Assembly: GCF_029026145.1 (NCBI RefSeq)
Contig: NZ_CP119078.1
Span: 1,020,501 to 1,084,500, forward strand
Origin: Legionella cardiaca
Lineage (GTDB): Bacteria > Pseudomonadota > Gammaproteobacteria > Legionellales > Legionellaceae
DNA: 64,000 nucleotides
Direction of reading: 5' to 3'
Position numbers and translations under genes: made by a program. How positions within the stretch are numbered: the first letter of the stretch is position 1; each line of letters opens with the position of its first letter. Shown here piece by piece: positions 27,562 through 36,144 of the stretch. The notes under the pieces are model-generated. The model did no database searches. It saw only the letters and a list, made by a program, of their open reading frames with translations, and was not told the origin of the DNA.

Positions 27562-29265
27562 CTATGAAATCTCGCAATGAAGGGGTTCGTCATTTTCCTT
27601 TTCATTTAAACTTTTATAAAGTGGATTATAGGCAACTAAAGCTTGCCCTTGAGGTTTAAAAAACGACATCATTTTATAAAACACGACACGTGGTTTGGAT
27701 GACAGGCTCTCATAAATTGGATTATAGCTCTCCTTGGCTACAGTAGCGCAAGAGTGCAGGCCTGAGCTCTGCGTTTTATTGGCTTCGCACATTGCTTTTT
27801 CATTCAATGAAGGATGTACCTGTTTAGATTTTTTTCTTGGATGAAGTTTGTTAGATTCCTCCTCTTTATTTACTGATGGAATCGCTCTCTTTTCACTTTT
27901 TTTGTTATCTGTTTTAATATCATGAAGAATTTCTTCAATACGGCGTCCTTTATAAGATAAATAGAGGTTGTTTGGCTGCCCTTGCATCCTCTGACGTTTT
28001 GCAGCAGCATTTTTATATTCTTCTAACCATCTCTGTCTAAAAGAAGGTAAATTAGCTAACAATTCCTCATTGTGTTTAGCAGTTTCAACGTCAGCTTTTT
28101 CTCGTGAACTTTGAATTGAATACCTTAAAATAGACTCTAACGTTTTTACTTTATAAGTAATATTTTTATATCGAATGCTTACTACGTCTTGCGTGCCTTC
28201 CAGCATCGCTTTAATAATCTGATTATAAAGTTTTGATTGTGAGTAGCGTAAAACTTGAGGAGAGGGGAAAAATAAACAATTTTTCTTTACTCTGTTATCT
28301 GCATCGACATAGAGGGGGATGTTTAAAGAGAACTCATTGAGCTGTTCAGCATTGGCTTTTAATAATTCTTTGAAATATAAAAGTCCTAATATTCCGCAAG
28401 AATCCAGGTCAGCTTGAGGTTGTACACGTTTTATTGGATCATCATGAAGTTCTTCTGAAGAGGCTTGATTGAACTCAAAACTGACAAAGGGCGATAGATC
28501 AGTATGAAACATATCAGGGAGATGGACTTCATCCAAGATATTGTCTTCATGCAGATGCCAATGAACTGGCTTAATAACTCGATTACGGCTAATTAGAAGA
28601 ACTTCAAAATGTGCTGAACCTTTACGACGGTTATTTGTAAAAAAATAAGCCACCGTCTCGTTTGGGTTTAAAGTTCTTTGAATAGCCTTTATTTCTGCTA
28701 CTGCTTGGATTTTAGTAAGGCAGACTTTACTTTTACGTTCAGCTAAATCAGCGACTATTTCATTTTGGTATTGATCTAATTTTTTACGACATTTTAATTT
28801 TTTAACAATGGAGTTTAATTGATGTTTCTCTTCAAGCGTTAACTCTTTAAATCTCCCATTTTGATCTAAAAACTGGTCTTTAATTGCCTTATATAATTCT
28901 GGATAGTATCTTTGGAAATCAGAATATCTGGTATTTTTTTGATTTAACTTATATTTACCGGGCATCTTCACATTGGGTGGAACCCAGTCTCGTATAACCT
29001 GCATTGCATAGACTAACTCTTTATTCTTATATTCATCGAATTCTGCCTGCAATTCCAATTGGTTGCGCGCCATCATTGCTTGTCCCAACTCTGTAGAGCC
29101 GTTAACAACAAATGAAATATTATTAATTTGATATTTTGCGAAGTAGTAGGGAAGAATAAGAGGATAATCCTCGACATTTAAACGATAAGGTTGAGGGTTT
29201 TTTCTTTGCAGATAACTTTTCTTCGATAACTTCATTTTTATAATGCTAGGAATAAAAATAATCAT
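27562..29265 (-). CDS. putative effector with clan CE (YopJ/Ulp1-like) cysteine protease signature
   Basis: 567-residue soluble protein of no named family. Residues 218-226 read AHFEVLLIS, resembling the catalytic-His strand of clan CE enzymes. Acidic residues follow at 240-241, and Q284-x5-C290 in QADLDSCGILGLL fits the oxyanion Gln and nucleophilic Cys. The His-Cys spacing (71) is close to that of YopJ (63). The C-terminal third is charged, with a basic stretch (HPRKKSKQ) and two copies of YNPxYxSL (514-521, 546-553). The extreme C-terminus, KENDEPLHCEIS, resembles a Dot/Icm E-block signal. Start 29265 fits a TATAAT at 29291-29296; the ATG at 29235 is an alternative. The family call is from pattern only; host target unknown. 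Confidence 0.6.
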   Translation of the reverse strand: MIIFIPSIIKMKLSKKSYLQRKNPQPYRLNVEDYPLILPYYFAKYQINNISFVVNGSTELGQAMMARNQLELQAEFDEYKNKELVYAMQVIRDWVPPNVKMPGKYKLNQKNTRYSDFQRYYPELYKAIKDQFLDQNGRFKELTLEEKHQLNSIVKKLKCRKKLDQYQNEIVADLAERKSKVCLTKIQAVAEIKAIQRTLNPNETVAYFFTNNRRKGSAHFEVLLISRNRVIKPVHWHLHEDNILDEVHLPDMFHTDLSPFVSFEFNQASSEELHDDPIKRVQPQADLDSCGILGLLYFKELLKANAEQLNEFSLNIPLYVDADNRVKKNCLFFPSPQVLRYSQSKLYNQIIKAMLEGTQDVVSIRYKNITYKVKTLESILRYSIQSSREKADVETAKHNEELLANLPSFRQRWLEEYKNAAAKRQRMQGQPNNLYLSYKGRRIEEILHDIKTDNKKSEKRAIPSVNKEEESNKLHPRKKSKQVHPSLNEKAMCEANKTQSSGLHSCATVAKESYNPIYESLSSKPRVVFYKMMSFFKPQGQALVAYNPLYKSLNEKENDEPLHCEIS

Positions 29266-29290
29266 TCTAGGGAGTGATTCTTAAGGAAAT

Positions 29291-29315
29291 ATTATATGTG
29301 CAAGGCATTATTAAG
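29291..29315 (-). promoter_or_regulatory. candidate promoter of the clan CE-like gene
   Basis: On the minus strand TATAAT occupies 29296-29291. A CTTAATAAT element, like a PmrA half-site, occupies 29315-29307. The second half-site 11 bases on is poor (CTTGCA) and sits unusually close to the -10, so PmrA control is doubtful. Confidence 0.4.
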
Positions 29316-29332
29316 TTTTTTGTATATGTTGG

Positions 29333-29474
29333 ACCGCCTGCACGGGCATGACATTGATTGATCTTGGAAGTTTATTTCATACAATCGTCTCATACTTGGA
29401 CAGTGGGTAACTATTTCTGATGAGGACTAAATCAAGAGTCCTAATCCGTGTCATACCCGCCGCAGGCAGGTAAC
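29333..29474. repeat. degenerate GC-rich repeats in an intergenic region
   Basis: ACCGCCTGCACGGGCATGAC (29333-29352) and ACCCGCCGCAGGCAGG (29455-29470, reverse sense) resemble the repeats at 1171 and 6695 but are more diverged. GGTAACTATTT also occurs twice (near 29406 and 29470). No gene is visible in the 256 bases between the effector candidate and rlmJ. Confidence 0.45.
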
Positions 29475-29521
29475 TATTTTGCGGTTTGACACGGAATTGG
29501 GAGAAACGTATAGGCAAATCT

Positions 29522-30352
29522 TTATTTGCACTCAATTGTAAAAAAAGAAACGCCAGGATTAAATAAGGTGCGCAATTGTTCGAGAATGATTTTCATTTCT
29601 TCTTCTAAGACATAAGGAGGATTAATTATCCATAAACCACAACCTGTCATTCCCTGATGGTTCATCGAAGTTAATGAAAATTCAACCCGCAATGAATTTT
29701 TAGCCTCAATATTCTCCATGCCTCTAAGAAGTTGTTGATGTAATCTTTTATCAACCAATGGATACCAAAGACAGAAAGTACCTGTGGAAAATCGCTGATA
29801 AGCTGCTTTAATGGCCTTGGGAATTACTTTGTATTCATCTTTAACTTCATAGGACGGATCGAGAAAAATAACACCCCGTCGCTCTGGTGGTGGTAACAAT
29901 GCATTTAAAGTTGTTATTCCATTAGTATGACTAAAAAAAACTCGCTTTCCAGCATGAGGTAAGGATTCGAGCTGGCTGAATTCACGGGGATGTAATTCAC
30001 AACAATAGAGACGATCTTGGGAACGTAAGAGTTCGATTGCAAGCAGTGGCGAACCAGGATAAAAGCGCAAGTCATCTGTCTTATTCAAACTATTAATACA
30101 GTTTAAATAGGGCGAAAACAGAGGCGGTAATTGATTTTTATGCTGCCATAACAAATGAATACCTTGAAGGTATTCGCCTGTTTTTGCTGCCTGAGAGTCT
30201 TTTAAATCATAGAACCCTTTTCCGGAGTGTGTTTCAAGATAAAACACCGGTTTTTCCTTAGTAATCATGTAGGTAAGGATACGAGAAAGGGTTAGATGCT
30301 TCACGACATCGGCAAAATTGCCGGCATGATATCCGTGTTGATAGCTAAGCAT
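29522..30352 (-). CDS. rlmJ: 23S rRNA (adenine-2030-N6)-methyltransferase RlmJ
   Basis: 276-residue SAM-dependent methyltransferase starting MLSYQHGYHAGNFADVVKH, the RlmJ signature. THSGKGFYDL holds the SAM loop and YPGSPLLA a conserved block. The catalytic motif, DPPY in E. coli, reads DPSY here (residues 165-168, FLDPSYEVKDEY). The catalytic Asp is kept. It is a single gene; the substitution may be tolerated or lineage specific. Confidence 0.92.
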   Translation of the reverse strand: MLSYQHGYHAGNFADVVKHLTLSRILTYMITKEKPVFYLETHSGKGFYDLKDSQAAKTGEYLQGIHLLWQHKNQLPPLFSPYLNCINSLNKTDDLRFYPGSPLLAIELLRSQDRLYCCELHPREFSQLESLPHAGKRVFFSHTNGITTLNALLPPPERRGVIFLDPSYEVKDEYKVIPKAIKAAYQRFSTGTFCLWYPLVDKRLHQQLLRGMENIEAKNSLRVEFSLTSMNHQGMTGCGLWIINPPYVLEEEMKIILEQLRTLFNPGVSFFTIECK

Positions 30353-30479
30353 AGAGTAATTTAATTAAAAAGAGGGAAGTATAAACGTTGTGAGGGTTTA
30401 AGCAATTCTTGTGGTTAAAAATACGCAAAAAAAGTTTTGCACTATACTTAGAATGTGTTAAAGACCAATGGAGGCAACT

Positions 30480-30677
30480 ATGGGCTTTCCTAGAGAACCT
30501 GAAGAAGAGTTCAGTTCTTTTTCTGATTACTCTTACGAAGAAGAAAATGCTGAAGACATGGATCACAAAAAACGTGTGCGTAAAATGCTTGAAGACAGGC
30601 TTGAACGCAAACGTTTAAGAGAAGAATTAGAAGACGAGTTAGATGGCGAATTTGATTGGGATGATCTGGATCGCTAG
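30480..30677 (+). CDS. small acidic protein, PA3496-family-like
   Basis: 65 residues from ATG 30480, five bases after GGAGG. The N-terminal half is acidic and aromatic (PREPEEEFSSFSDYSYEEE). The C-terminal half is a charged helix, KKRVRKMLEDRLERKRLREE. This recalls the PA3496-type small proteins (acidic head plus R-x-x-[IV]-E-x-x-x-E-x-[RK]-x-[LR] helix), which have been called putative envelope integrity proteins. Function is unknown. The stop overlaps the convergent folD stop within CTAG. Confidence 0.7.
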   Translation: MGFPREPEEEFSSFSDYSYEEENAEDMDHKKRVRKMLEDRLERKRLREELEDELDGEFDWDDLDR

Positions 30678-31534
30678 CTAATAGTACGCAACTGTTTTGC
30701 TGCAAATAAAGTATTTTGCAGCAAAATAGCGATAGTCATCGGCCCGACTCCACCTGGCACAGGCGTTATCCAGCTAACCCGGCTTTTAGCTTTATCAAAA
30801 TCCATATCGCCTCTTAATTTACCATTCGGTAATCGATGAATTCCAACGTCAATGATAACTTGTTTTGAATGAAGCCATTCAACATCTATAATGTCTGGTT
30901 TCCCTGCAGCAACAACGAGAATATCTGCTAGACGTACATATTGCTCCAGATTTTCTGTGAAACGGTGGCAAATGGTTACAGTGGCGGCAGCCAATAAAAA
31001 TTCCATCGCCATAGGTCTGCCAACAATATTGGAGGCCCCAATAACAACCGTGTGCTTACTCTCTATAGGGATTTTATAATAATCGAGAAGATGAATAATA
31101 CCATAGGGTGTACAAGGTCGCAGCAGAGGGTTGCGTATCGTCAAACGACCCATATTATAAGGATGGAACCCGTCAATATCTTTTTGCGGGCTAATGCATT
31201 CGATGATTTTATTTGGATCAATATTTTCTGGTAAAGGAAGTTGCACAAGAATACCATCAACCTCAGTTGAATGATTCAAATCATCAATAAGAGTTAATAA
31301 TTCCTTTTCTGTCGTTGATTTAGGGAGGTTGTAGGCAAAGGAATTAAATCCTACCTCCAAACATGCCTTTCGCTTATTGTTGACATAAATACTCGATGCA
31401 GGATCGTCGCCTACCAGTATAACGGCTAATCCAGGGGCTCGTTTACCTTCATTGAGCATTTCAGTAACAGCTAATTTTATTTCTTGTTTTACTTTAGAAG
31501 AAACCAAGCTGCCATCAAGTATGTTTGCAGTCAT
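30674..31534 (-). CDS. folD: methylenetetrahydrofolate dehydrogenase/cyclohydrolase FolD
   Basis: Bifunctional one-carbon enzyme interconverting 5,10-methylene-, methenyl- and 10-formyl-tetrahydrofolate. The active-site YVNNKRKAC supplies the catalytic Tyr and Lys. DGILVQLPLPE, GFHPYNMGRL and the NADP loop VIGASNIVGRPMAMEFLL are conserved. The C-terminal ITPVPGGVGPMTIAILLQNT completes it (286 residues, typical). It is convergent with the small acidic gene. Confidence 0.95.
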   Translation of the reverse strand: MTANILDGSLVSSKVKQEIKLAVTEMLNEGKRAPGLAVILVGDDPASSIYVNNKRKACLEVGFNSFAYNLPKSTTEKELLTLIDDLNHSTEVDGILVQLPLPENIDPNKIIECISPQKDIDGFHPYNMGRLTIRNPLLRPCTPYGIIHLLDYYKIPIESKHTVVIGASNIVGRPMAMEFLLAAATVTICHRFTENLEQYVRLADILVVAAGKPDIIDVEWLHSKQVIIDVGIHRLPNGKLRGDMDFDKAKSRVSWITPVPGGVGPMTIAILLQNTLFAAKQLRTIS

Positions 31535-31637
31535 ATTTTCAGAAGCGATAAGTTTGTTGCGGATTATGAAATAGCCAACTAATTAATGCAATGATTCTAA
31601 GCAAGGATCGCTTTTCAGAAGAGGAATTTAAGAGGAT

Positions 31638-31674
31638 AAAGCCTTAACCCTAAGAAGGGTTAAGGCTTTTTTGC
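31638..31674 (+). terminator. strong bidirectional-type terminator hairpin
   Basis: Perfect 14-base stem AAAGCCTTAACCCT / AGGGTTAAGGCTTT with a 4-base loop, followed by TTTT on the plus strand and only TTTA on the minus strand. It lies directly after the stop of the minus-strand VWA gene and isolates it from folD. Confidence 0.75.
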
Positions 31675-33144
31675 TTAGAGAGTAAATGCTGACGTATAAG
31701 GGGTTGAAACAACCGTACTATTATTCGAGTTAAACAAGCTCAAATCTACGACACTACTTTTAGGAAGTTCTTTTTTATCATCAAGTATTATATGACCATT
31801 ACTGTCTTTAACTACCAATTGTAACACATCACCGTATTGAAATTTTTCCGTTTCCAAAGCAGCAAATTGACCTGACATATCAAATGGACGCACATAATTA
31901 ATTGGTTCCCGCTTAGATTGCTTCGCGTTGTTGGATACTTCCAGGCGACACTCAAATAACTCTCGTAATGCTGCCCATTCTTGTAATTTCTCATGCTTGT
32001 CCAATGTTTCCATGAAATGAGGTGTGTCAGTTTCAATAATTGGAGAGTCAAATAATTGAGTCACCTGATATAAAGCTTGAGGTTGCTGGGAGCCATAGTT
32101 GAGGATATAAAATTTATTTTTTGCAGTAGTTAGAGCCGAACCAGTTTGCAGTGCGTGAATATGTTTTTTCAACAATTCTAACTGTAACTCACTATCATAG
32201 GAGTCATTTTGACCATCTGTGAATAATAAAATATTATTGTGGCGACTGGATTCTTGAATATGAATTAATTGTTGCGACGTTACTCTATAAAGACAAGTAT
32301 TTCCATTTACGTTTAAGTTATTAACGTCAGACTCCAATGCAGTAATTTGTTCTTTGTTGTAGGTTCCAAGCAAATTAATCTGACTGTTAAATGTAGTAAT
32401 TTTTATCACTGCATTTGGCTGAAATTGAAATAATGCCTTAGCGAATGTAATGACACTCGCTTTAAGCGTTTCTAAACGATTGCCTTCCATACTTGTGCTG
32501 GTATCCAGAACAAAATGATAATCAGGAGGACAAGAGGCATTGGGGATAAAGAAATAGGGCGTTACTTCAATCCCTTCCTTAGAATGTTTTTGCGCATAGA
32601 AAACTTGTTTTCTCTCAAAGGCCTCTGTTTTTGCAAATAAATACGGTACTTTGTCTTCAAACAGGAAGAGATTCTCTGGTTTATTTTGTAAATACTTTTT
32701 AAGATCAAATATTACTTGATTGCCTGAAACATGCATGTAGTTATACTCCAAGCATGCAAACAATTGGCCATAAGGATTGGGAAGATTGATTGTAATTTGT
32801 TCTAGTTCTTTATCGAGAGAGTAGTCAAGTCCTTGCATTTGTAAAACATCAAAGATGGCTTTGCATGATTTTTTATGTGTGTCCATTTGTGCTTGTGAAG
32901 GACACGTAGCCTCGTCAATTTCCTGGGTAATAAGGGTAGGTAAATTAATCCGCTTCGCAGGCGCTACTTGCAATAAAGACTGAATTTTTGTTTGAAGTCC
33001 TAGGATGTTGGTATGGTTTTGCAAATTAAAACCAAAAAACTCACCATTACAACTTATTGGGCTATTTTGTAGTTCAACTCCCATATTCAGTAATAAGGAT
33101 GTAATGTTTTTTGCCCTTAAGGCATTGTCAGCTAACTTTGGCAT
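31675..33144 (-). CDS. von Willebrand factor A domain protein
   Basis: 489-residue protein with no signal peptide. An N-terminal ~200-residue region matches no family I know. The VWA domain spans ~208-400: the MIDAS motif DTSTS (214-218, in HFVLDTSTSMEGNRLETLK), a conserved Thr in GNTCLYRVT, and the Asp in ILLFTDGQND. A ~90-residue C-terminal beta-rich region ends VVSTPYTSAFTL, small polar with hydrophobics, which is compatible with a Dot/Icm signal but not diagnostic. A metal-dependent adhesion role is expected from the intact MIDAS; the ligand is unknown. It is isolated by a terminator downstream and hairpins upstream. Confidence 0.75.
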   Translation of the reverse strand: MPKLADNALRAKNITSLLLNMGVELQNSPISCNGEFFGFNLQNHTNILGLQTKIQSLLQVAPAKRINLPTLITQEIDEATCPSQAQMDTHKKSCKAIFDVLQMQGLDYSLDKELEQITINLPNPYGQLFACLEYNYMHVSGNQVIFDLKKYLQNKPENLFLFEDKVPYLFAKTEAFERKQVFYAQKHSKEGIEVTPYFFIPNASCPPDYHFVLDTSTSMEGNRLETLKASVITFAKALFQFQPNAVIKITTFNSQINLLGTYNKEQITALESDVNNLNVNGNTCLYRVTSQQLIHIQESSRHNNILLFTDGQNDSYDSELQLELLKKHIHALQTGSALTTAKNKFYILNYGSQQPQALYQVTQLFDSPIIETDTPHFMETLDKHEKLQEWAALRELFECRLEVSNNAKQSKREPINYVRPFDMSGQFAALETEKFQYGDVLQLVVKDSNGHIILDDKKELPKSSVVDLSLFNSNNSTVVSTPYTSAFTL

Positions 33145-33227
33145 TGCACTTTCCTGTTTTAGTCAAAGAAGTGGCGATAATACACAAAATCACGCTCACA
33201 AAAAAGTCATTGCGTTCAATATAAGAT

Positions 33228-33250
33228 CTTGATTAATAAATTTAATCAAG
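33228..33250. repeat. AT-rich inverted repeat upstream of the VWA gene
   Basis: Perfect 9-base arms CTTGATTAA / TTAATCAAG around TAAAT, 84 bases upstream of the VWA start. It could be an operator-like palindrome or a small hairpin. Confidence 0.45.
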
Positions 33251-33293
33251 AAAAGAAGCTCGGATTAACATACGGGGTTGCCTATACTCCAGA

Positions 33294-33366
33294 GCGTATC
33301 TTCAATTGCTTCTCTGCCTGCAAATTCGCCTAATTTATCGCTTAAGCTAAGCAATTGAAGATACGC
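33294..33366 (+). repeat. long perfect inverted repeat in the truA leader
   Basis: The 18-base arms GCGTATCTTCAATTGCTT (33294-33311) and AAGCAATTGAAGATACGC (33349-33366) match without error around a 37-base loop. The structure ends 55 bases before the truA ATG. In RNA it would form a long stem. No T-run follows, so it is not a simple terminator. Confidence 0.7.
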
Positions 33367-33421
33367 CCTAGACAAACGTATTCTGGTGTTATACATTGGC
33401 CGTTTTTAGCAGGAAATCCTC

Positions 33422-34210
33422 ATGCGTATTGCCTTAGGGGTTGAATACGATGGTAGCCAGTATCATGGCTGGCAAGCGCAAACTGGCCTGCATACGGTTC
33501 AACAAGTCCTGGAACATGCTTTGACAAAGGTCGCTGATGGAGACGTCAGTGTTGTCTGTGCAGGTAGAACCGATACAGGTGTGCATGCTACAAACCAGAT
33601 TATTCATTTTGATTGTGAAAAACAACGAACTATTCGTTCCTGGATTCATGGGGCAAACTCTTTTTTGCCTAAGGATGTTTGTGTGAAGTGGGGGCGGGAA
33701 ATGCCAGATAATTTTCATGCCCGCTACTCTGCCTTATCTCGACGTTATCGTTACATTATTTATAATTCACCAATACGACCAGCGCTTTTGCGTAGTAGTG
33801 TCACTTGGCAATATCGACAGTTGGACCATCATGCAATGCAGGAAGCGAGTAAATGCTTGTTAGGAGAAAATGATTATACCTCTTTTCGTTCTGTCGAGTG
33901 TCAATCGAATACACCCATGCGGAATGTACATGATTTACGAGTAACACGAGCAGGTGATTTGGTTATGATTGATATTACGGCAAATGCTTTTCTTCACCAT
34001 ATGGTAAGGAACATTGCGGGAGTATTAATGGCGGTTGGCTCCGGAAAAAGACCAGTTGCCTGGGTTGATGAAGTATTGCAGGCAAAAGACAGGCGCTTAG
34101 GTGCCGAGACAGCGCCTCCTTATGGTTTATACTTAGTGGCAGTTGCGTATCCAAAAGAATTTGGGGTGATTCAGGCAAATCCAGGTCCTTTGTTTTTATG
34201 GGAGCGGTAA
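33422..34210 (+). CDS. truA: tRNA pseudouridine(38-40) synthase TruA
   Basis: Modifies uridines 38-40 of the tRNA anticodon stem. MRIALGVEYDGSQYHGWQ is the family opening; VVCAGRTDTGVHATNQIIHF contains the catalytic Asp in GRTDTGVHA. NAFLHHMVRNIAGVLMAVG is the conserved C-terminal block. 262 residues is typical. The stop abuts the GTG start of trpF, so truA heads a tightly packed truA-trpF-trpB group. Confidence 0.95.
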   Translation: MRIALGVEYDGSQYHGWQAQTGLHTVQQVLEHALTKVADGDVSVVCAGRTDTGVHATNQIIHFDCEKQRTIRSWIHGANSFLPKDVCVKWGREMPDNFHARYSALSRRYRYIIYNSPIRPALLRSSVTWQYRQLDHHAMQEASKCLLGENDYTSFRSVECQSNTPMRNVHDLRVTRAGDLVMIDITANAFLHHMVRNIAGVLMAVGSGKRPVAWVDEVLQAKDRRLGAETAPPYGLYLVAVAYPKEFGVIQANPGPLFLWER

Positions 34211-34837
34211 GTGACTCAAAAGCGGGTGCGAATAAAAATGTGTGGGATGATGCGCGAACAGGATATCGCCCATGCAGTCGCATTAGGTGTTGACGCTATT
34301 GGACTTATTTTTTACCCTAAAAGTCCGCGCTGTGTTTCTGTTGAAGATGCGAAAATATTAGTACAAAATGCTCCTGTATTTCTGGATATTGTTGCAGTAT
34401 TGGTAAATCCTCTTCCTTCATTAGTTGAGCAGATCACGCATGAATTGCCAATCCAGTACTTGCAATTCCATGGTGATGAAGCGCCAGAGTTTTGTACCCA
34501 GTTTAATAAGCCCTTTATTAAAGCTATACGCGCAAATTCAAGGGATTTTATTGATGAACAGTGTGCAAAACATCGGCATGCGTCGGCTATTTTGCTGGAT
34601 ACACCTTCCCCTGTCCATGGGGGAACAGGACAAGTTTTTGACTGGACCGTAATTCCAGAAAATATAAAAAAACCACTAATTTTAGCTGGTGGTTTAAGTG
34701 CGTCTAATATTAGAAAAGCAGTTACAGGACGGTCGGTTTATGCAGTGGATGTTTGCAGTGGTGTTGAAGCATCTCCTGGAATTAAGGATCATAATAAAAT
34801 GAGTCAGTTTGTTAACGCATTATGGGGCGAAGTATGA
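34211..34837 (+). CDS. trpF: phosphoribosylanthranilate isomerase TrpF
   Basis: Third step of tryptophan synthesis; a stand-alone TIM-barrel protein (208 residues), not fused to TrpC. The GTG start immediately follows the truA stop, with GGGAG upstream. IKMCGMM carries the catalytic Cys. [40 protein letters not shown] (catalytic Asp) and [10 protein letters not shown] are the conserved blocks. It overlaps trpB by four bases (ATGA). Confidence 0.95.
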   Translation: MTQKRVRIKMCGMMREQDIAHAVALGVDAIGLIFYPKSPRCVSVEDAKILVQNAPVFLDIVAVLVNPLPSLVEQITHELPIQYLQFHGDEAPEFCTQFNKPFIKAIRANSRDFIDEQCAKHRHASAILLDTPSPVHGGTGQVFDWTVIPENIKKPLILAGGLSASNIRKAVTGRSVYAVDVCSGVEASPGIKDHNKMSQFVNALWGEV

Positions 34838-36033
34838 GTGAAAGAGAACTTCCAGACAATCACGGGCATTTTGGCCAATATGGTGGTATTTTTGTAGCCG
34901 ATACTTTAATGAATGCTTTACAACAGTTGCAGCATGCTTACCAGAAGTATCAAAAGGATCCTGAGTTTCTAGCTGAGTTAACTTCTGAACTACGAGAATA
35001 TGTTGGGCGTCCCACTCCTCTTTATCATGCAGAGCGTTTAAGTGCCAAAATTGGTGGCGCTCAGATTTATTTAAAACGAGAAGATCTCAATCATACCGGT
35101 GCCCATAAAATCAATAATACAGTGGGGCAGGCATTACTCGCTAAAAGAATGGGTAAAACCAGGATTATTGCTGAAACGGGAGCTGGTCAGCATGGTGTTG
35201 CTTCTGCTACGGTCGCTGCAAAATTTGGTATGAAATGCGTTGTCTACATGGGGTCAGAAGATATCAAAAGACAATCCATCAATGTTTATAGAATGAAGTT
35301 ATTAGGAGCTGAAGTTGTTCCTGTGACGGCAGGTTCAAAAACTCTAAAAGATGCCTTGAATGAAGCAATGCGAGATTGGGTCAGTAATATCGATAACACT
35401 TTTTATATTATTGGTACAGTGGCAGGTCCTCATCCTTATCCACAAATGGTAAGAGATTTTCAGGCAATTATTGGTAAGGAATCACGCGCACAAATTCTAG
35501 AAAAAACAGGACAGTTGCCAGATGCTTTAGTGGCTTGTGTTGGTGGTGGTTCCAATGCAATTGGTTTATTTCATCCTTTTTTAAATGATAAGTCGGTAGC
35601 AATTTATGGCGTTGAGGCTGGTGGAAAAGGAATTGAGACTGGTGAGCATGCAGCATCATTAATTGCCGGAAAGCCTGGCGTTTTACATGGTAACCGCACT
35701 TATTTACTCTGCGATGAATATGGCCAAATCAAAGATACTCACTCTGTTTCAGCCGGACTTGATTACCCTGGCGTGGGTCCTGAGCATGCTTACCTTAAAG
35801 ATAGTGGTAGGGTAGAGTATGTGGCTATTAATGATGATGAAGCACTTCATGCATTTCGCACGTTGACCCAGGTAGAGGGAATTATACCAGCGTTAGAATC
35901 AAGTCATGCTGTGGCTTATGCGCTGAAATTAGCTAAAAAAATGTCGTCTTCGCAACGAATTATTGTCAATTTGTCAGGGCGAGGAGACAAAGATATTCAT
36001 ACCGTAGCCAATATTGATGGTTTATCATTATAA
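34834..36033 (+). CDS. trpB: tryptophan synthase beta chain
   Basis: PLP enzyme condensing indole with serine. The start at 34834 overlaps the trpF stop (ATGA) and has GGGG upstream; 34822 is rejected because it falls on that site. The PLP Lys lies in [30 protein letters not shown], the phosphate loop [12 protein letters not shown] and [11 protein letters not shown] are intact. 399 residues is normal. trpA follows 111 bases later. Confidence 0.96.
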   Translation: MSERELPDNHGHFGQYGGIFVADTLMNALQQLQHAYQKYQKDPEFLAELTSELREYVGRPTPLYHAERLSAKIGGAQIYLKREDLNHTGAHKINNTVGQALLAKRMGKTRIIAETGAGQHGVASATVAAKFGMKCVVYMGSEDIKRQSINVYRMKLLGAEVVPVTAGSKTLKDALNEAMRDWVSNIDNTFYIIGTVAGPHPYPQMVRDFQAIIGKESRAQILEKTGQLPDALVACVGGGSNAIGLFHPFLNDKSVAIYGVEAGGKGIETGEHAASLIAGKPGVLHGNRTYLLCDEYGQIKDTHSVSAGLDYPGVGPEHAYLKDSGRVEYVAINDDEALHAFRTLTQVEGIIPALESSHAVAYALKLAKKMSSSQRIIVNLSGRGDKDIHTVANIDGLSL

Positions 36034-36144
36034 AATTGTGTTGCTGTAAGTCTTCGCTTTCTTCTCTGTGCAATCTCAAAGAAAAATGCGATGGCATAAT
36101 TAACTTTAAAATAGACGTAGTACTTATGTTTATAAGGTAAATTT

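Noticed and set aside
36034-36144. Trp leader peptide or attenuator before trpA
   Set aside because: No short frame with consecutive Trp codons or alternative hairpins with a T-run was visible.
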